A DNA stretch of 64,000 nucleotides from Aquanectria penicillioides (lineage: Eukaryota > Ascomycota > Sordariomycetes > Hypocreales > Nectriaceae), in the NCBI GenBank assembly GCA_003415625.1, contig PYIU01000002.1, positions 7,192,001 to 7,256,000 on the forward strand, given 5' to 3'. The position numbers were made by a program, and so were the translations under genes. The stretch's first letter is position 1. Each line of letters opens with the position of its first letter. Shown here piece by piece: positions 22,742-34,952 of this stretch. The notes beneath the pieces are model-generated. The model was not told the DNA's origin. It did no database searches and saw only the letters and a list, made by a program, of their open reading frames with translations.

Positions 22742-24428
22742 ATGGCAGTCTCATCTAGACACAATGAGAGCGAGGTTGAGCCTCCCAAGGACCAGCAGCA
22801 TCCGGGTATGTGTCAAGTCTCTAGATGGGCTTGGTCAGGCATTAACCATTGCATAGTCAGATGGCATAAATCAACATTTTTCAACATCACCATCCTGGGT
22901 CTCTGCAACTTTTCCGCGCCCGGAATTTGGGGAGCCATGAACTCCTTGGGTGCTGGCGGCGCCGAGTCCCCGCATCTGGTCAACGCTGCCAACGCCTTGA
23001 CCTTCTGCCTCATGGTTGTTTCCTGTTACTTCTCCAGTGCGATGGTGCGCTATATTGGTATCAAAGGTGCCTTGATTTTTGGAACGTAAGTTGCTTGCCG
23101 AGCTCGGCTTCTTTAGCAAAATACCTAACATTCCAAAAGCATTGGATACGCGCCGTTCGCCGCGGGTCTCTACACAAACAACAGATATGGAAACGAATGG
23201 CTCGTTCTTCTCGGCGCTGCGCTCTGTGGAATTTCTGCCGGTGTATTCTGGATGGCCGAGGCCGCCATCGCCATCGCATACCCTGAGCCATGGAACCGTG
23301 GAAAGGCCTTGGGCTACTGGCTGACCTATCGTCTGGCTGGCCAAGTCCTGGGTGGTGCCATCAACCTGGGCTTGAACGCTGATGACAACAAGGCCGGCAA
23401 AGTTTCTTACACCGTGTTTGAGGTTTTTATCGCTCTCCAGGCCGCAGGACCTCTGGTTGCTTTGTTCCTTAACCGTCCCGAGCATGTCGAGCGTAAGGAT
23501 GGAAAGAAGGTCGAGCTTTCCATTGCTCAGAACCCCTGGTACGAGATCAAGAAGACCACATCGCTCTTCTTCACCAAGAAGTTCCTCCTCGTCGTCCTGT
23601 TCATTGGACAAGCTGTATTTGCTGAGGCCGTTTTCTTCACATACCTCTCCAGTAAGTTCATAAAGAGGCCCATGTTGACGACTTTTCGACTAACAACAAA
23701 TAGTGTGGTTCACTGTACGAGCTCGTGCCTTGGGTTCATTCTTGGCCGGTATCATTGCCGTCACTTGTGGAAACCTGCTCGGTGTATGTTTCCCGCGATC
23801 TATCCTGATAATTCAACTTGGCATCGCTAATTTTGATTTTAGCTCTGGCTTGACCGAACCGGTATCGCATTGAAGGTCAGGGCTCGATCCGCTTTCTGGA
23901 CCATCGTTGTTCTGCAGGGTGCTTGGTGGACCTGGGCGACTGTCAACGTGGCTAGGTTCAATGTTTCTAAGCCCACCTATGACTGGGTCGATTCTGGTTT
24001 CGGCGCCGCCTTTGGTGTTTTTATCTTCCTCTCAATCGGATTCCAGATAAACTACCTCTTCCTGTGAGTTTATCGTCAACTATCTACCAAACAGTCCGTA
24101 ATCTAACATGCATAGTTACTTCATAATTCACAACTTTGCCGACACCCAGGACGAAATCATCCGCTACTCGGCTCTTCTTCGAGGTACAGAGTCTGCGTGG
24201 CAAGCTGTGAGCTACGGCTTGACCTCCTTGCCTGTCTTCTCCACCGTCGGTGGAGTCTACCTCAACTTTGGCTTGTGGGCCGTCGCGATTTTCCCAGCAT
24301 GGCTTGCGATTCGAGAATTCGGAACCTTTTCTCTTTCTGGAGACGAGACTGGTGCATCTGGATCTATTAGTAGCCAGAATGATGTCTCGAACTCTGGTGA
24401 GGATTCGGAGACGGTCACTAAGGCCTGA
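22742..24428 (+). CDS. UNC93-like MFS transporter (DUF895)
   Basis: Six exons: 22742-22805, 22857-23085, 23140-23651, 23704-23783, 23843-24063, 24116-24428; all junctions keep frame, giving 472 residues with about 11-12 helices. The core (FFNITILGLCNFSAPGIWGAMNS, then the ANALTF helix, and later WMAEAAIAIAYPEPWNRGKALG) is typical of fungal UNC93/DUF895 proteins, often annotated as DUF895 domain membrane proteins. The first intron (51 nt, GTATGT..TAG) is a multiple of three and has no stop, so a retained-intron protein with 17 more residues is possible. It lies between a flavin monooxygenase and an FMN monooxygenase on the same strand. The transport role is inferred from fold; the substrate is unknown. 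Confidence 0.9.
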
Positions 24429-25279
24429 AACATCAAATAGAATGAAGCATGTTGACGGTAGCAAAAACTAGCCGAGTTACAATGAGTAGAGTTTAGACTT
24501 TGTTTTCACCTTGGAGGTGATCAACAAAACTACAGTCAATATATTTAGAATTAGCGTAATGGATATCTGTGGTGAGGCATCCTGTCCGCTTGAATGGGAT
24601 TTGAGAGCATCCCAAGTGTCCAATTGACGTGATCCAATCTAATAAGCCTCTGAAACGCTGTTTCACGATACCAACCAACGCTACTCTGCACACAGTACCA
24701 ACCCGAGGTTTAGTGGACGCGAGCTCTGGCTGTGTTTATGTAAATGGTTCCCCGCAATCTCGGCTCAGTATTCCAGAAACAGGATCCTTTCGCACGAATC
24801 GCATCTTCGGTCGGATCCATACCATCCCCATGCTGTTCAGTAGCCACAATTGAAACGCGATATTCTTATCAATGACTAAGGCTAGCTGCGTGCACTAGTG
24901 TACATTTAAAAAGCAACTAATCGTGACTGTACGACGTTGGGTATTTTGCAACTCGCGTCTGATATCGCGCCATCGAATTTCCCCTGCGAGGTGTAAGCAC
25001 CTTAGTAACTCTCTGTGACCCACGTGAAAAACATGTTGCGTGCATCGCCCCTCATTCAATGCCCACTATCACAATCAAGGAAAATAACTGGCGAGTGTAT
25101 CATCGGCAGCAGCAATCACGCAATTCTGTATCCGATCTACTGCTGGTATCCCGCGCTTAGTCACACTGCTCAAAGAATAAAGACAACTTGCCAATGCTAA
25201 TTTCCAACATCTGGTACATCGGCAACTGAATTGTTTGAATTCTCATCTTGAGGCAAAGTGACTCAGCAAAAAGGAAAAC
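24429..25279. other. Intergenic region, no gene seen
   Basis: The 3' flank of the UNC93-like gene and promoter of the FMN monooxygenase. Mixed composition, with no recognisable motif or gene. Confidence 0.55.
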
Positions 25280-27093
25280 ATGGCATCCCAGGGGGAAGAA
25301 CAGGCTAAGAAAAGCCTCATTGTCAATGCATTTGTTATGATGTGTATGTTACCTTTAAACCTCTATTTGTGAACATCCTCTTTGCTAACCACTGGCTTGG
25401 TGAGACAGGCAGCGGCCATCAGTCGCCAGGACTGTGGCGACATCCTGACGACCAATCCTGGCGTTTTAAAGATATTGATCATTGGGTTGAACTGGCTAAA
25501 CTCTTGGAAGATGCCAAGTTCCACGGCATCTTCATTGCTGATGTGCTTGGTAAGAAGAGCCCATTTAACTTCCTTGAGAGAAGATGTTAACAATGCCCAT
25601 TAGGAGGATATGATGTCTACAAGAAGTCGCTTGATCCTGCCATTATTTCTGGCGCCCAATGGCCTCTGACAGAGCCTCTCGTCGCTGTACCAGCAATGGC
25701 AGCTGCGACAAAAAACATCGGCTTCGGTGTGACCGTATCAACTACCTATGAGCAGCCTTTTCACCTTGCAAGACGTCTGTCAACAGTAGACCATCTAGCC
25801 AAGGGCAGGTAAGCAAGCAATTTTGTCACTTGAAACTGGTCTTTAAGCTGAAATAAAATAGGTTCGCATGGAATGTATGAAATTGGATGCCAGAATGAGT
25901 AGTCGTGTGTTAACTTTCAACAGATTGTAACCAGTTATCTGGACTCGGCGGCGAGGAATCTAGGCCGCACGGAACAGCTTAGTGTAAGGTTTCTTCGTAT
26001 CTGTCTTGCTACTTGCTAACACGTTCTAGCATGATGATCGCTATGCACAGGCAGAGGAATACATGAAAGTCATGTACAAGCTCTTCCAGTCATCTTGGCG
26101 TGACGATGCAGTCCAGCTCGATCGCGAGAAGGGCGTCTACACTTCGCCGGAGTTAATCCGCACCATCGACCATCAAGGCAAATACTTCACTGTTCCTGGC
26201 CCTCACCTGGTGGACCCCAGCCCCCAAAGAACCCCTCTTCTTTTCCAGGCCGGAGCATCTCGAGCTGGAAAAGCCTTTGCCGCGCAGCATGCCGAGGCCA
26301 TCTTCACATCGGCACATGCCCCTGCAGTTTGCAAGAAAAACATTGCTGAGATTCGACAACTCGCAAAGGATAGCTTTGGTAGAGACCCTAGCAACATCAA
26401 GGTCCTTGCCCTTGTCACTCCAATCCTAGGCAGAACTGAGGAAGAGGCCCTTGCTAAATACAACGACTACAAGCAATATGCATCGCTCGAGGGCGCACTT
26501 GCTCTGTTCGGCGGTTGGACCGGAATTGATCTGGACCAGTATGGCGATGATGAAGAGTTAAGACAAGTCGAGAGCAATGCTGTCCGGTGAGCCAAGCCCA
26601 AGGCAAATGATTATGTACAAGTCTAACAATGGACTAGATCCACGGTTGAGGGTTATGCCAAGTTCTCACCTGCTAACTCCAAATGGACGAAGCATACTGT
26701 AGCCGAACACGTCAGCCTGGGTGGCAATGGTCCTTTGTTGGTGGGCACCCCTGCTCAGGTCGCCGATGGCCTCGAGGAGTGGGTACGGGAAGCCGATGTT
26801 GACGGATTTAACTTTGTAGGTTCTATATCATGATTTAAGTGGCGCCAACTGATGTTAACATCTCACAGGCATATGCCGTCTGGCCGCAGTCTTTCAAGGA
26901 TATCATCGAGTTGCTACTTCCCGAGCTTCGCGCCAGGGGTCTGTTCTGGGATGATTATGCTGTTCCCGGAGGCACCTATAGAGAAAACTTTTATGGTACC
27001 GAGGGAGCCAAATACCCTCTTGAAGAACATGCAGCAGCCAAGTATCGATGGGCTGCGGGAGTTGACGCCAAGGATGCCCACATCCCGGAGTGA
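25280..27093 (+). CDS. FMN-dependent monooxygenase, NtaA/SnaA/DszA family
   Basis: Eight exons: 25280-25343, 25409-25549, 25604-25808, 25862-25874, 25924-25983, 26030-26586, 26638-26815, 26869-27093; frame is kept throughout, giving 480 residues, standard for this luciferase-like group. Family marks: CSGHQSPGLWRHPDD near the N-terminus, FHGIFIADVLGGYDVY, TTYEQPFHLARRLSTVDHLAKGR, and later LFQAGASRAGKAFAA. These enzymes use reduced FMN from a partner reductase and O2 to cleave C-N or C-S bonds (nitrilotriacetate, sulfones, pristinamycin-type substrates). No flavin reductase is seen in the window. The fourth exon is only 13 nt. The neighbouring amine oxidase and flavin monooxygenase point to catabolism of an N- or S-containing compound (inference). 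Confidence 0.9.
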
Positions 27094-27718
27094 ACAACAC
27101 TGTAAAATGAGGAACAAATACGCGCGGTTCTTTTCTGGCATAAGTCAAGTAATCCATGTTATTAATGTTATTGGTAGTCATGATCTCTATGGTTCTTCTG
27201 ACATACCAAGAAAGCATTCATATCTCCGTCATGGGGTTTCACGCCTTCTACAACGGATACCAATTCGATGAATCCTAGTTAATGTTGGTCAATATTGATA
27301 TTGTGATGTAGATCCAAATATCGCATAACACGGACCCGGCACCTGAGTTTGGCAAAATCTATTTCCAATTCTCGAGTAACATGAAATTTAGCACATCTAT
27401 GGGCTATGTTTATTCTTAATATATCCCTTATCGAGGCAGATTCAAAAGCCCTATAGAATTAGAGCCCTGTTATATGTAGAAGCAGTATGTTCCTTGTAAC
27501 GTTATGGTTCTGACTTACTAGTTGGTTCCAAGTACCTACCAATGGTTGATACATTACCAATACCTGAAATGATGTTAAGCGTGAGGTGGAGAGGAAGCAA
27601 AAGCGGCCACCAATAGAGACTAGTGTGTCACTTAGGTTTTGTCTGAAAACATTAAAATACCAATGTACTTTCCGCATGGTTATCTAGACTCTTATTGATT
27701 TAAACTAAAATTTGTCTT
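27094..27718. other. Convergent 3' intergenic region
   Basis: Between the 3' ends of two convergent genes. AT-rich, no gene seen. Confidence 0.6.
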
Positions 27719-29958
27719 TTATTCATCTTTTCCATCCCTGATGCAGCAGGTTGTCTCGCCCCCTTCGCTAGCACCCTTGGTACCATTGGTGCCGTTGGTC
27801 CTATTGGCAGCATCCTCATACAGAGTGCTCTTGTTAAAAGCTTGGTTGGAGGGCGGCACATCGTTGGTTGGGTTGTAATCGCAGAAGTTGTAGGGCTTCA
27901 GGTGGAACTGGGCAATCTCCGCCGGCATGATGGGGAAATCTTCAACACGGGGATTGTGGGTGAATCCGAAAGTGTGCCAGATCACAATGTCATCATCGAC
28001 AACGAAGTCTCGGTCCTTGACCCACGACTTGATTCCTTGTCCACCAAGGGACTGGTTGGTATAGTTTCCGGCAGGGAATAGCTGACGGTCCTTGTGCTTG
28101 GTCACCCAGATAGGAGACTCTGCGAACTCGGATCGGCGCCAGTGCCAAGAGTCAGGCTGGGCGAGGAGCATCTGAGAGCGAATTGGAACTAACTTGTATC
28201 CAACGGGAGTCCTTGACACCCTGTTCTCAACGCTAGGGTTGACAATCTTGAAGACGCGGCCGTCCTTGAGACTGTCCTCAACAGATCCGGCGCGCTGTAC
28301 CGTGGTCTCCTTGCTGATGTATCCTGTACCGAGGGGGTTAAGGTTTTCGTCCCAGGGCATCTGAACAGAGTCCGAGTAAACGAAGGAGTTGTTATGGCCA
28401 TCGATGGCAGGGTCGATACGGACATTGAACAAGTGTTGGTGGTAAGGAGCCATGACTCCGTCGGCAACCCGGGTTCCCCAGGGCACCTTAGCGTCCTTGT
28501 CGATGGGCTGGGTTGACAGAATACCGGTGGCTCGAGTCTCGAAAGCGATCTCACCGGACTGGTCAAAGACCCAGGCAAAGATGTACTCGTAGTTGGCTAC
28601 AGTGATGATCTGCTGGAGAACAAGCTGTCGCTTTCGCACAACGGTGGCCTTGCCAGTGCGGTGGTTGGTGTGCTTCCACTGGATGCCGCTGTCGATCTCA
28701 TGGATGCAGATGGCGTTGGGTCGTGGAGCGGGAGCACCATCGGCGGCGACGACGTGGCCATCAACATACTTGATGACTCCGAGGCAGTCACATCCGACTA
28801 TATTCACGTTAGCGCTTTAAAGACATTTGTTTAAATGTAGATATGCTCACGCTGAAGGTTGTTGGCAGTCACACCAGCTCCAACATTGCCCAGGTCGAAA
28901 GCACCCTTGCGGTAGATGGGGCTGCGAGGGTCACCATAAGGCACGAACATTTCTGAGAGAGAGAGACGGAAGAAAGTGGTGCGGCCCATAAAGTGAACAT
29001 CATGGATAGTGATACCTAGAGTGCGCTTGTTAGTCATTGATGATTGAGCAAGTCTAATTGATGTTGCTCAACATACCCTCACGCCAGTTGAAACCAACAC
29101 GGAAGCGCCACTTCTCCCACTCAATAAGATGTCCCTTCATTGTGAAGGAGGCGCCCTCCGGCTGAATAACGTTGTAAGGCTTAAGAGTGGTTCGGGGAGG
29201 GTTCTTCTGGAGGCGGTGGTCGTACTCGGGCTCCGCGGGGTCGGTTTCCCTCAGAGGAACCGCCTTGCCCTCGGTGGTGCTCTCATCAGAGCCGAGAGGA
29301 AGGCGAATAATCTTTTTAACCTTCATGGCGCAGAGGTCGACGATGACCATAAAGTCAAGAGGGAATGAGTAGTGCGAAGAGTCGACATCGTTATTTTTGG
29401 GGTTCTTGATGTATAGGAAAACCTTAATCGCTTAGTTAGGATGATGTGGATTGTTTTAAACGCTTTGTTGGTAACGCTTACCTGGGTCATGCGCTCCTGA
29501 GTGTCAATGCCATCGACACCATAGTCCCAAGGGTCGAGCACAACATTCTCCTTTTCAACTCCAAGTCGGGCAAATTCTTGCTCGACTTCTGGGTGCTTCA
29601 TAACAACCTGAGCGGCCTCATTGAGCTCAGTCCGGTCAACAGGGCCGTGGAAGTCACGGGGAAGCTCCTGCTGCTGGATAATCTTGCCGTTGGTGACATC
29701 AACGATGGCCTCAAACAAGCGTGGAGTTCGCTTGATGTACCAAATCAGAAAGACGCATCGTGGCAACTCGGGCAGAGCAAGCCCCTTGTGCTCAGCATCA
29801 AGGTAAGCGACAAGCTGCTTCTTAGGGGGCTCCTCAAGACCAGCGGCCTTAAAGTGGAGCTCAATGGGCGCAAAAAGCTTCTTGACCAAGTCCGTAGCCA
29901 GCTGGATCTCCTCAGCCGTGGCCGGGTCCAAGGGGTGGGAGTAATCCTCGACAGTCAT
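27719..29958 (-). CDS. Copper amine oxidase (TPQ enzyme)
   Basis: Four exons: 29958-29482, 29422-29077, 29015-28851, 28797-27719, giving 688 residues, as usual for fungal copper amine oxidases. Oxidises primary amines to aldehyde, ammonia and H2O2. The TPQ-forming Tyr is Y399 in TVANYEYIF; the catalytic base is D315 in YRKGAFDLG; copper ligands are H449 and H451 in PYHQHLFNVR, plus a third His in the HTFGFTHNPRVEDFP region. N-terminal N2 and N3 domains precede the catalytic domain. There is no signal peptide and no SKL ending, so it is likely cytosolic. The tail has an Asn-Gly-Thr repeat and a CC pair. It is divergent from the Myb gene over 530 bp. Start at 29958 is chosen; an upstream in-frame ATG at 29994 would add 12 hydrophobic residues. 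Confidence 0.95.
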
Positions 29959-30487
29959 GATGAATACAGACAGGGTATTGAAGGCAAGGATCAAGGAAAG
30001 AAAAGCTGGTGAAGGATGGAGTGGTGTGATTTCCAGATGCTGTCCATGGTTGCGGCTTATATCCTAGAGATGGCATGAGACCGAGTTTCACACGGCCCAT
30101 GTTGATGCCAGAGTCAGGTCCAAGTTGCAAGTGGGCAGAGTCATGATGATAACGTCCTCACACCCGGCCCGCGCGCCCTAGACATGAGGCTATCTTTGAT
30201 CAGGGGCCGCATGGGCCGAGTCAATGGTGGCAACCTCCACTTAAAATGCGGGGAAGTGGGCGCAATGCTGATATCAACGTGACAATGTGGAGACTCAGAC
30301 ACTAGGGAGATAAGCCAATCGATCCGAGCATCAAACGAGATAGTTACTTGCGTGACGCTGCGTAACTTGGACTCGCAGTCGCATCTTCCCGTCTTAAGAC
30401 CCGAGGGCAGAGTCAGAAGCATCCTCAGCAATATCCCTGGCCTCCCTCCCACTCGGCCTCGATTCTCCTTTCTCCTGCTGGCCCCCC
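29959..30487. promoter_or_regulatory. Divergent promoter: amine oxidase / Myb gene
   Basis: The 529 bp between two divergent starts. On the amine oxidase strand a TATA-like ATATAA lies at 30057-30062, about 100 bases before its ATG. No other strong motif was noticed. Confidence 0.45.
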
Positions 30488-31965
30488 ATGTCCACCTCAG
30501 GATCCTCACCGAAATCTCCCTCCGTCAATGGTGCCCGGGCGAGAAGACCCTGGACGCCAGCAGAAGACGCGATATTGAAGGCCCTTGTAGGTCACTACGG
30601 CGATGCTCGGGGCCCTGACGGCAACTGGAAAGAAATTGCCGCCTCTGTCGCAAACCGCACAGCCAAGGTAAGCAACCCCCCCCCCGGTTCCGCATATACC
30701 TCATCGTGCATGAGTTGTGCACACTTCCCCCAGATTCCAGGGGTCTTGGGCGCGAAACAGTGGGGTTGATGCCGAGTTAGGATTGCCGCAAACGCTGGTT
30801 TCACTCGCTGGACCCGTCCCTTCGAAAGGGCCGCTGGACTGCACAAGAGGACGAGGTTTTGCTCGAAGCATACGCTCGTCTTGGGCCTGTCTGGCATGAT
30901 ATTGGTGAGTTGCTCCGTCTCTTGCATGTTATTCCGAGGCTGTCATCGTCTAACCAGCCCTGGTCAGCTGCCTTGATCCCGGGAAGGAAAGACGACCAGT
31001 GCTCCAAAAGATATAACGACATCCTTAACCCCTTGGCCAGGAATCGACTTACCGACTGGACCCCTCAGGAAGACGAGCTTCTTCATCAAGGCGTCCACAC
31101 TCTCGGTCACCGCTGGTCTGCCATCTCGTCGAGGATTCCCGGTCGCCCGCCACTGACTTGTCGAAACCGGTGGCGCACACTGTCTCGGAAAGCTCAGTTG
31201 AGACGGAGCCTGTCCAAGAAAAATACACCATCCTCAGTGGCCTCACAGATGACACCTACGGAACAGGGAGTCTCTCCCATCTCGCAGGATGCGGGCGTCA
31301 ACTCCGAGTCATCAACTGCAGATATTCCAGGAAAGCTTGATCTCGATGGCCTTACATTCGACCTTCTAGAAGGTGGCCTCAACGAGGGAAATCAAGATGA
31401 CGCCAGCTTCCTCAATCCTGCATTATACGAGACCTTCACTGGCTCCGGTGCTGAGTCAGACTTAGATTTGCAGATTCCCAACAACGAGTCGTCACAGACG
31501 TCCATGATGCTAGATGTAGTCTCTCTCGATAGCTCCGACCAGACCGTGTCCACACCGAGGCCAAACTGGGCCAATCTAGCCAGGCCGCCTCATTCACATC
31601 CGCCTTCGCGATTAAGAAATGCTTCAACTACCCGTGACAACCCTCCCGAACCATCAAGCTGGTCCTCCATCAGCTCCATGGAGTATGATGCCGCCCCTTC
31701 ACCGACGCATCCCAGCTCGACGCATCATGTGTGGTCTGGCCCGTCTTCGATCCCCCCAGATCCACAGTACTGGGAGTTTTTAGGGGATGACTTCAACCCC
31801 AGTGCCCAAGAAATTACATCCCGATTTTGTGGTCCTCCTCATCAGGTTGTCCATGTGCACCACCACTATCACTATCACATTACAAAGTCCGATGCGCCAA
31901 ACCATCCGGCGCACCAGGAGGGAGAATTGCAAGATGAAGGAGCTGTCGATAGAACACATAGGTAG
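30488..31965 (+). CDS. Three-repeat Myb-type transcription factor
   Basis: Three exons, 30488-30667, 30781-30904, 30968-31965, giving 433 residues. Three tandem SANT/Myb repeats fill about residues 18-175, each with the spaced Trp pattern: PWTPAEDAIL..WKEIA..RTAKDCRKRW, then GRWTAQEDEVLL..VWHDIAALIPGRKDDQCSKRY, then DWTPQEDELLHQG..RWSAISSRIPGRPPLTCRNRW. This is the architecture of fungal DNA-binding Myb proteins. The C-terminal half is Ser/Pro-rich and disordered, with a His/Tyr-rich stretch (VHVHHHYHYH) near the end that could bind metal. Predicted nuclear regulator. Whether it controls the neighbouring amine oxidase is unknown. Confidence 0.88.
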
Positions 31966-32871
31966 CACAAGAGTTAAATCCCATATTAATCAAAGACCCT
32001 ACCCTTGCTCTTTGCTGACCCGGCGCTGAAATCATTGCAAGAACTGATTGGCGGAAGCATCGCGGTGCTCGAGGAATCAAGACTCGGCCTGGTGGATTCC
32101 GAATTCCCTGTCTCAGCTGATAGACCTGGTCTGGGCTCGGACTTCTCTCCGTTGTTCGAAGACATTGTCTTCGTTAGGCCGTGTATGTTATCCATGAAAT
32201 TGTTGACGTGATTTTCTATAACCTTATTTACCCAAAGAGATGTAACCGGTCTTGGGAGTGCTGTTTAACCTAAAGCCCATCAGGGGTCATGTCGAGCAAG
32301 CTCCACAGGTGTTTGTTCTGAACGATTTGCCCATGAGAACCTAGGTGAAGAATACTTTAGCACTTCTTCTGATGGAGAAATACCAATTTCTATATGGTAA
32401 TCACGCATGGTAGACTATTAACAAGCAGCTGATTCCAAGTGCATTCAGTTGATTCCATATCATCTTTTTCATCCTCCTCCTACAGGACGGGGCCCTGCCG
32501 GGTATCGGGAGAAGGTCCGAGAGCCCCGGTGGAGGTGGAGGAGTAGAGTCCAGATGCCAGCGTCATATGATTGGCCCAGCTCCCAGGACACGATAAGAGA
32601 GCATTTCGATGTGGGCTCAGTTATCAGTGACAGGGCCTTGTGAATAGTGTGATACGACTCAGCCCAAAAGTCAAAGCCCAGCGCTATGCCGAAACGGGTG
32701 AGCATCGAGGAGTTGACTCAGCCCAGCTCTGTCTGGGGAAGAGAAGTAGATTTATAGAAACAGAGCCCAATCCGCCTCTGCTTTTCAGATGCATTAGGAG
32801 AGGGAACTGCGTCAATCGATTCATCCACTCATAATTCTTATATTGCAAAGAGGAAAAAAAAGACACGCGAC
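31966..32871. other. Intergenic region upstream of third permease
   Basis: No confident gene. Overlapping open frames of about 65 codons on both strands near 31990-32210 are low-complexity. A GATAAG at 32592 and a TTATC near 32620 lie about 250-280 bases before the permease start, fitting nitrogen control (motif only). Confidence 0.45.
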
Positions 32872-34771
32872 ATGAAGGCCGACTCCATCAAGGAAGTCCC
32901 CCTCGAGAGGACAACCACAACTGCGAATGGAGAGCTCAAGCCCACACCCGACGAGAACCCTGGCCTGCAGCGAGGGCTGGCGAGTCGCCATCTGGTGAGT
33001 CAAAGTGCAAAATGACGGATCACACAGATCTGTTCCCCCTCCCTCCCCACTTTGCACGTAACCGTAACCACGAGACTCCAGCACTAGGCTGAATTTGGCT
33101 TTTGCAGATGATGCTGGCAATTGGTGGAGTCATTGGCCCAGGATACTTTGTTGGCATGGGCACTGGCTTGTCGACTGCCGGACCTGCTGGTCTTCTCATA
33201 TGCTTCGGCATCGTAGGCACGCTCCTTTGGGCTGTCATGCAATCGCTGGGCGAGCTCGGAGCCTTTATCCCCATGTCTGGTGTGTAGACACTCATAACCC
33301 ACGTGATACGCGGATTTGGGTTTTCTGACGCAATTGCTGTTTTATTAGGCTCTTTTACGCATTACACATCTGTGCTCATCGATCCTGCTGTAGGCTTCGC
33401 ACTGGGGTGGAACTACTGGCTGCTTTGGGCGGGCATCATTATCGCTGAATATAGTGAGTTGCATGCATTGCAGAAGCCGCGTTTTTGTCACATTACTTAC
33501 ACTGAAGCCTAGATAACCTTGGTCTCGTCTTGGCGTACTGGGACACACCAATCCCTAGATGGGGCTGGGTGTTGATCTTTTGGTTCGTTTTCTGGTCCCA
33601 CCGGTGACTCGTCTCCACAAATCATCTCCTCTAACACGTGTATAGGGGTGTCTTCCTCGCCTTTACTTTCCTTGGCGTCAAATCTTTTGGTGAAGCTGAA
33701 TTCTGGCTGGCTTTGATCAAAGTCCTTGCCATCTTGGCCTTTTTCTTGTGTGCCATTTTTATCACCTCTGGCGTCATTGGTGGCCAAAAGATTGGGTTCA
33801 AGTACTACAGCGACCCAGGTCCCTTTGCCGATGGCGTCAAAGGTATATTCAAGATCTTTGTCTTTGCGGCTCTGCAGTACAGCGGCACTGAAATGATCGG
33901 GTTGACCGCGGGAGAATCCCAGAACCCTAGTCGAGATGTCCCGAAGGCCGTCAAGAGCGTCCTCTGGCGCATCGTGGGAATTTTCATCCTCGGAATCTTT
34001 TTCCTCACCCTCACTGTGCCATACAACGACCCCAATCTTCTCTCAGCTAAGAGCAAGACGGCAAGATCGCCATTTGTCATCGCGTTCACTCGTGTTGGTG
34101 CTGATAGCGGCGCTCATGTCATCAACGCCATCATTCTTGTCACCATGTTCTCGGCCATCAATAGTGCCCTGTACGTCGGGTCACGTACTCTCTACGGTCT
34201 GGCCCACGAGGGCCTAGCACCCAAGCTCTTTGCTTGGTGCAACGGCCGAGGTGTGCCTGTCTATTCCCTCATATTCATGAACCTCATTGGCTTTTTGTCA
34301 TTTCTCAACCTCTCCAGCGGTGCTGGCCACGTGTATACATGGATCGTCTCAATAACTGGCGTCGCTACCTTTCTCACCTGTGAGTTTAATTAGAGGAGTC
34401 GGTTGATTGCATTTTATCTGTGTTTCTCACTAATTACCCCAGGGGGTCTCATCTCGTTGTGCCATATCCGCCTTAGACAGGCTCTTGCTCTACAGAACAT
34501 AAGCTGTGATGTGTTGCCATTCCAGGCCCCAGCTTGGCGATTCACTGCCTATTTTGGGTTGGTTGGGAACCTTTTCTTCGTGTTTTTCCAGGGATGGACT
34601 TCATTTGCCCCTTGGGATGTCGAGTCGTTTTTCATGAATTACATCATTGTACTGGTCTTTGTGCTTCTGAGCATCGGTTGGAAGTTTACTCGCAAGACGA
34701 AACTCGTGCAGCTCAAGAGCGTAGATTTTAGCACTGCAAGGTTTTGGAATCATGAAGTGGAACAAGAATGA
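32872..34771 (+). CDS. Amino acid permease (APC superfamily, AAT/YAT type)
   Basis: Six exons: 32872-32994, 33108-33279, 33349-33453, 33513-33582, 33646-34379, 34443-34771, giving 510 residues. After a 40-residue hydrophilic lead (GLQRGLASRHL) comes MMLAIGGVIGPGYFVGMG, the first helix signature of fungal amino acid permeases; ALQYSGTEMIGLTAGESQNPSRDVPKAV is the conserved mid-protein loop. About 12 helices. The fourth intron uses an unusual GTTCGT donor at 33583, forced by frame. Predicted plasma-membrane uptake system. It flanks the oxygenase block and may feed or follow it. Substrate unknown. Confidence 0.9.
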
Positions 34772-34952
34772 ATGATTCATCAGTTATAAATTCCGAATAC
34801 CTTGTTGGTAGCAAGCTATATAGTGTCAGTGTTGTAGAGTATTTGGCGTCGGTGGTGCAATAGCAGATTACTTGAATTGGCTATGAATGATCACATAACA
34901 GGTAATAAGCCATTATATGTGCCACCTTCTACTAAATCTTCACTTGTAGTCT

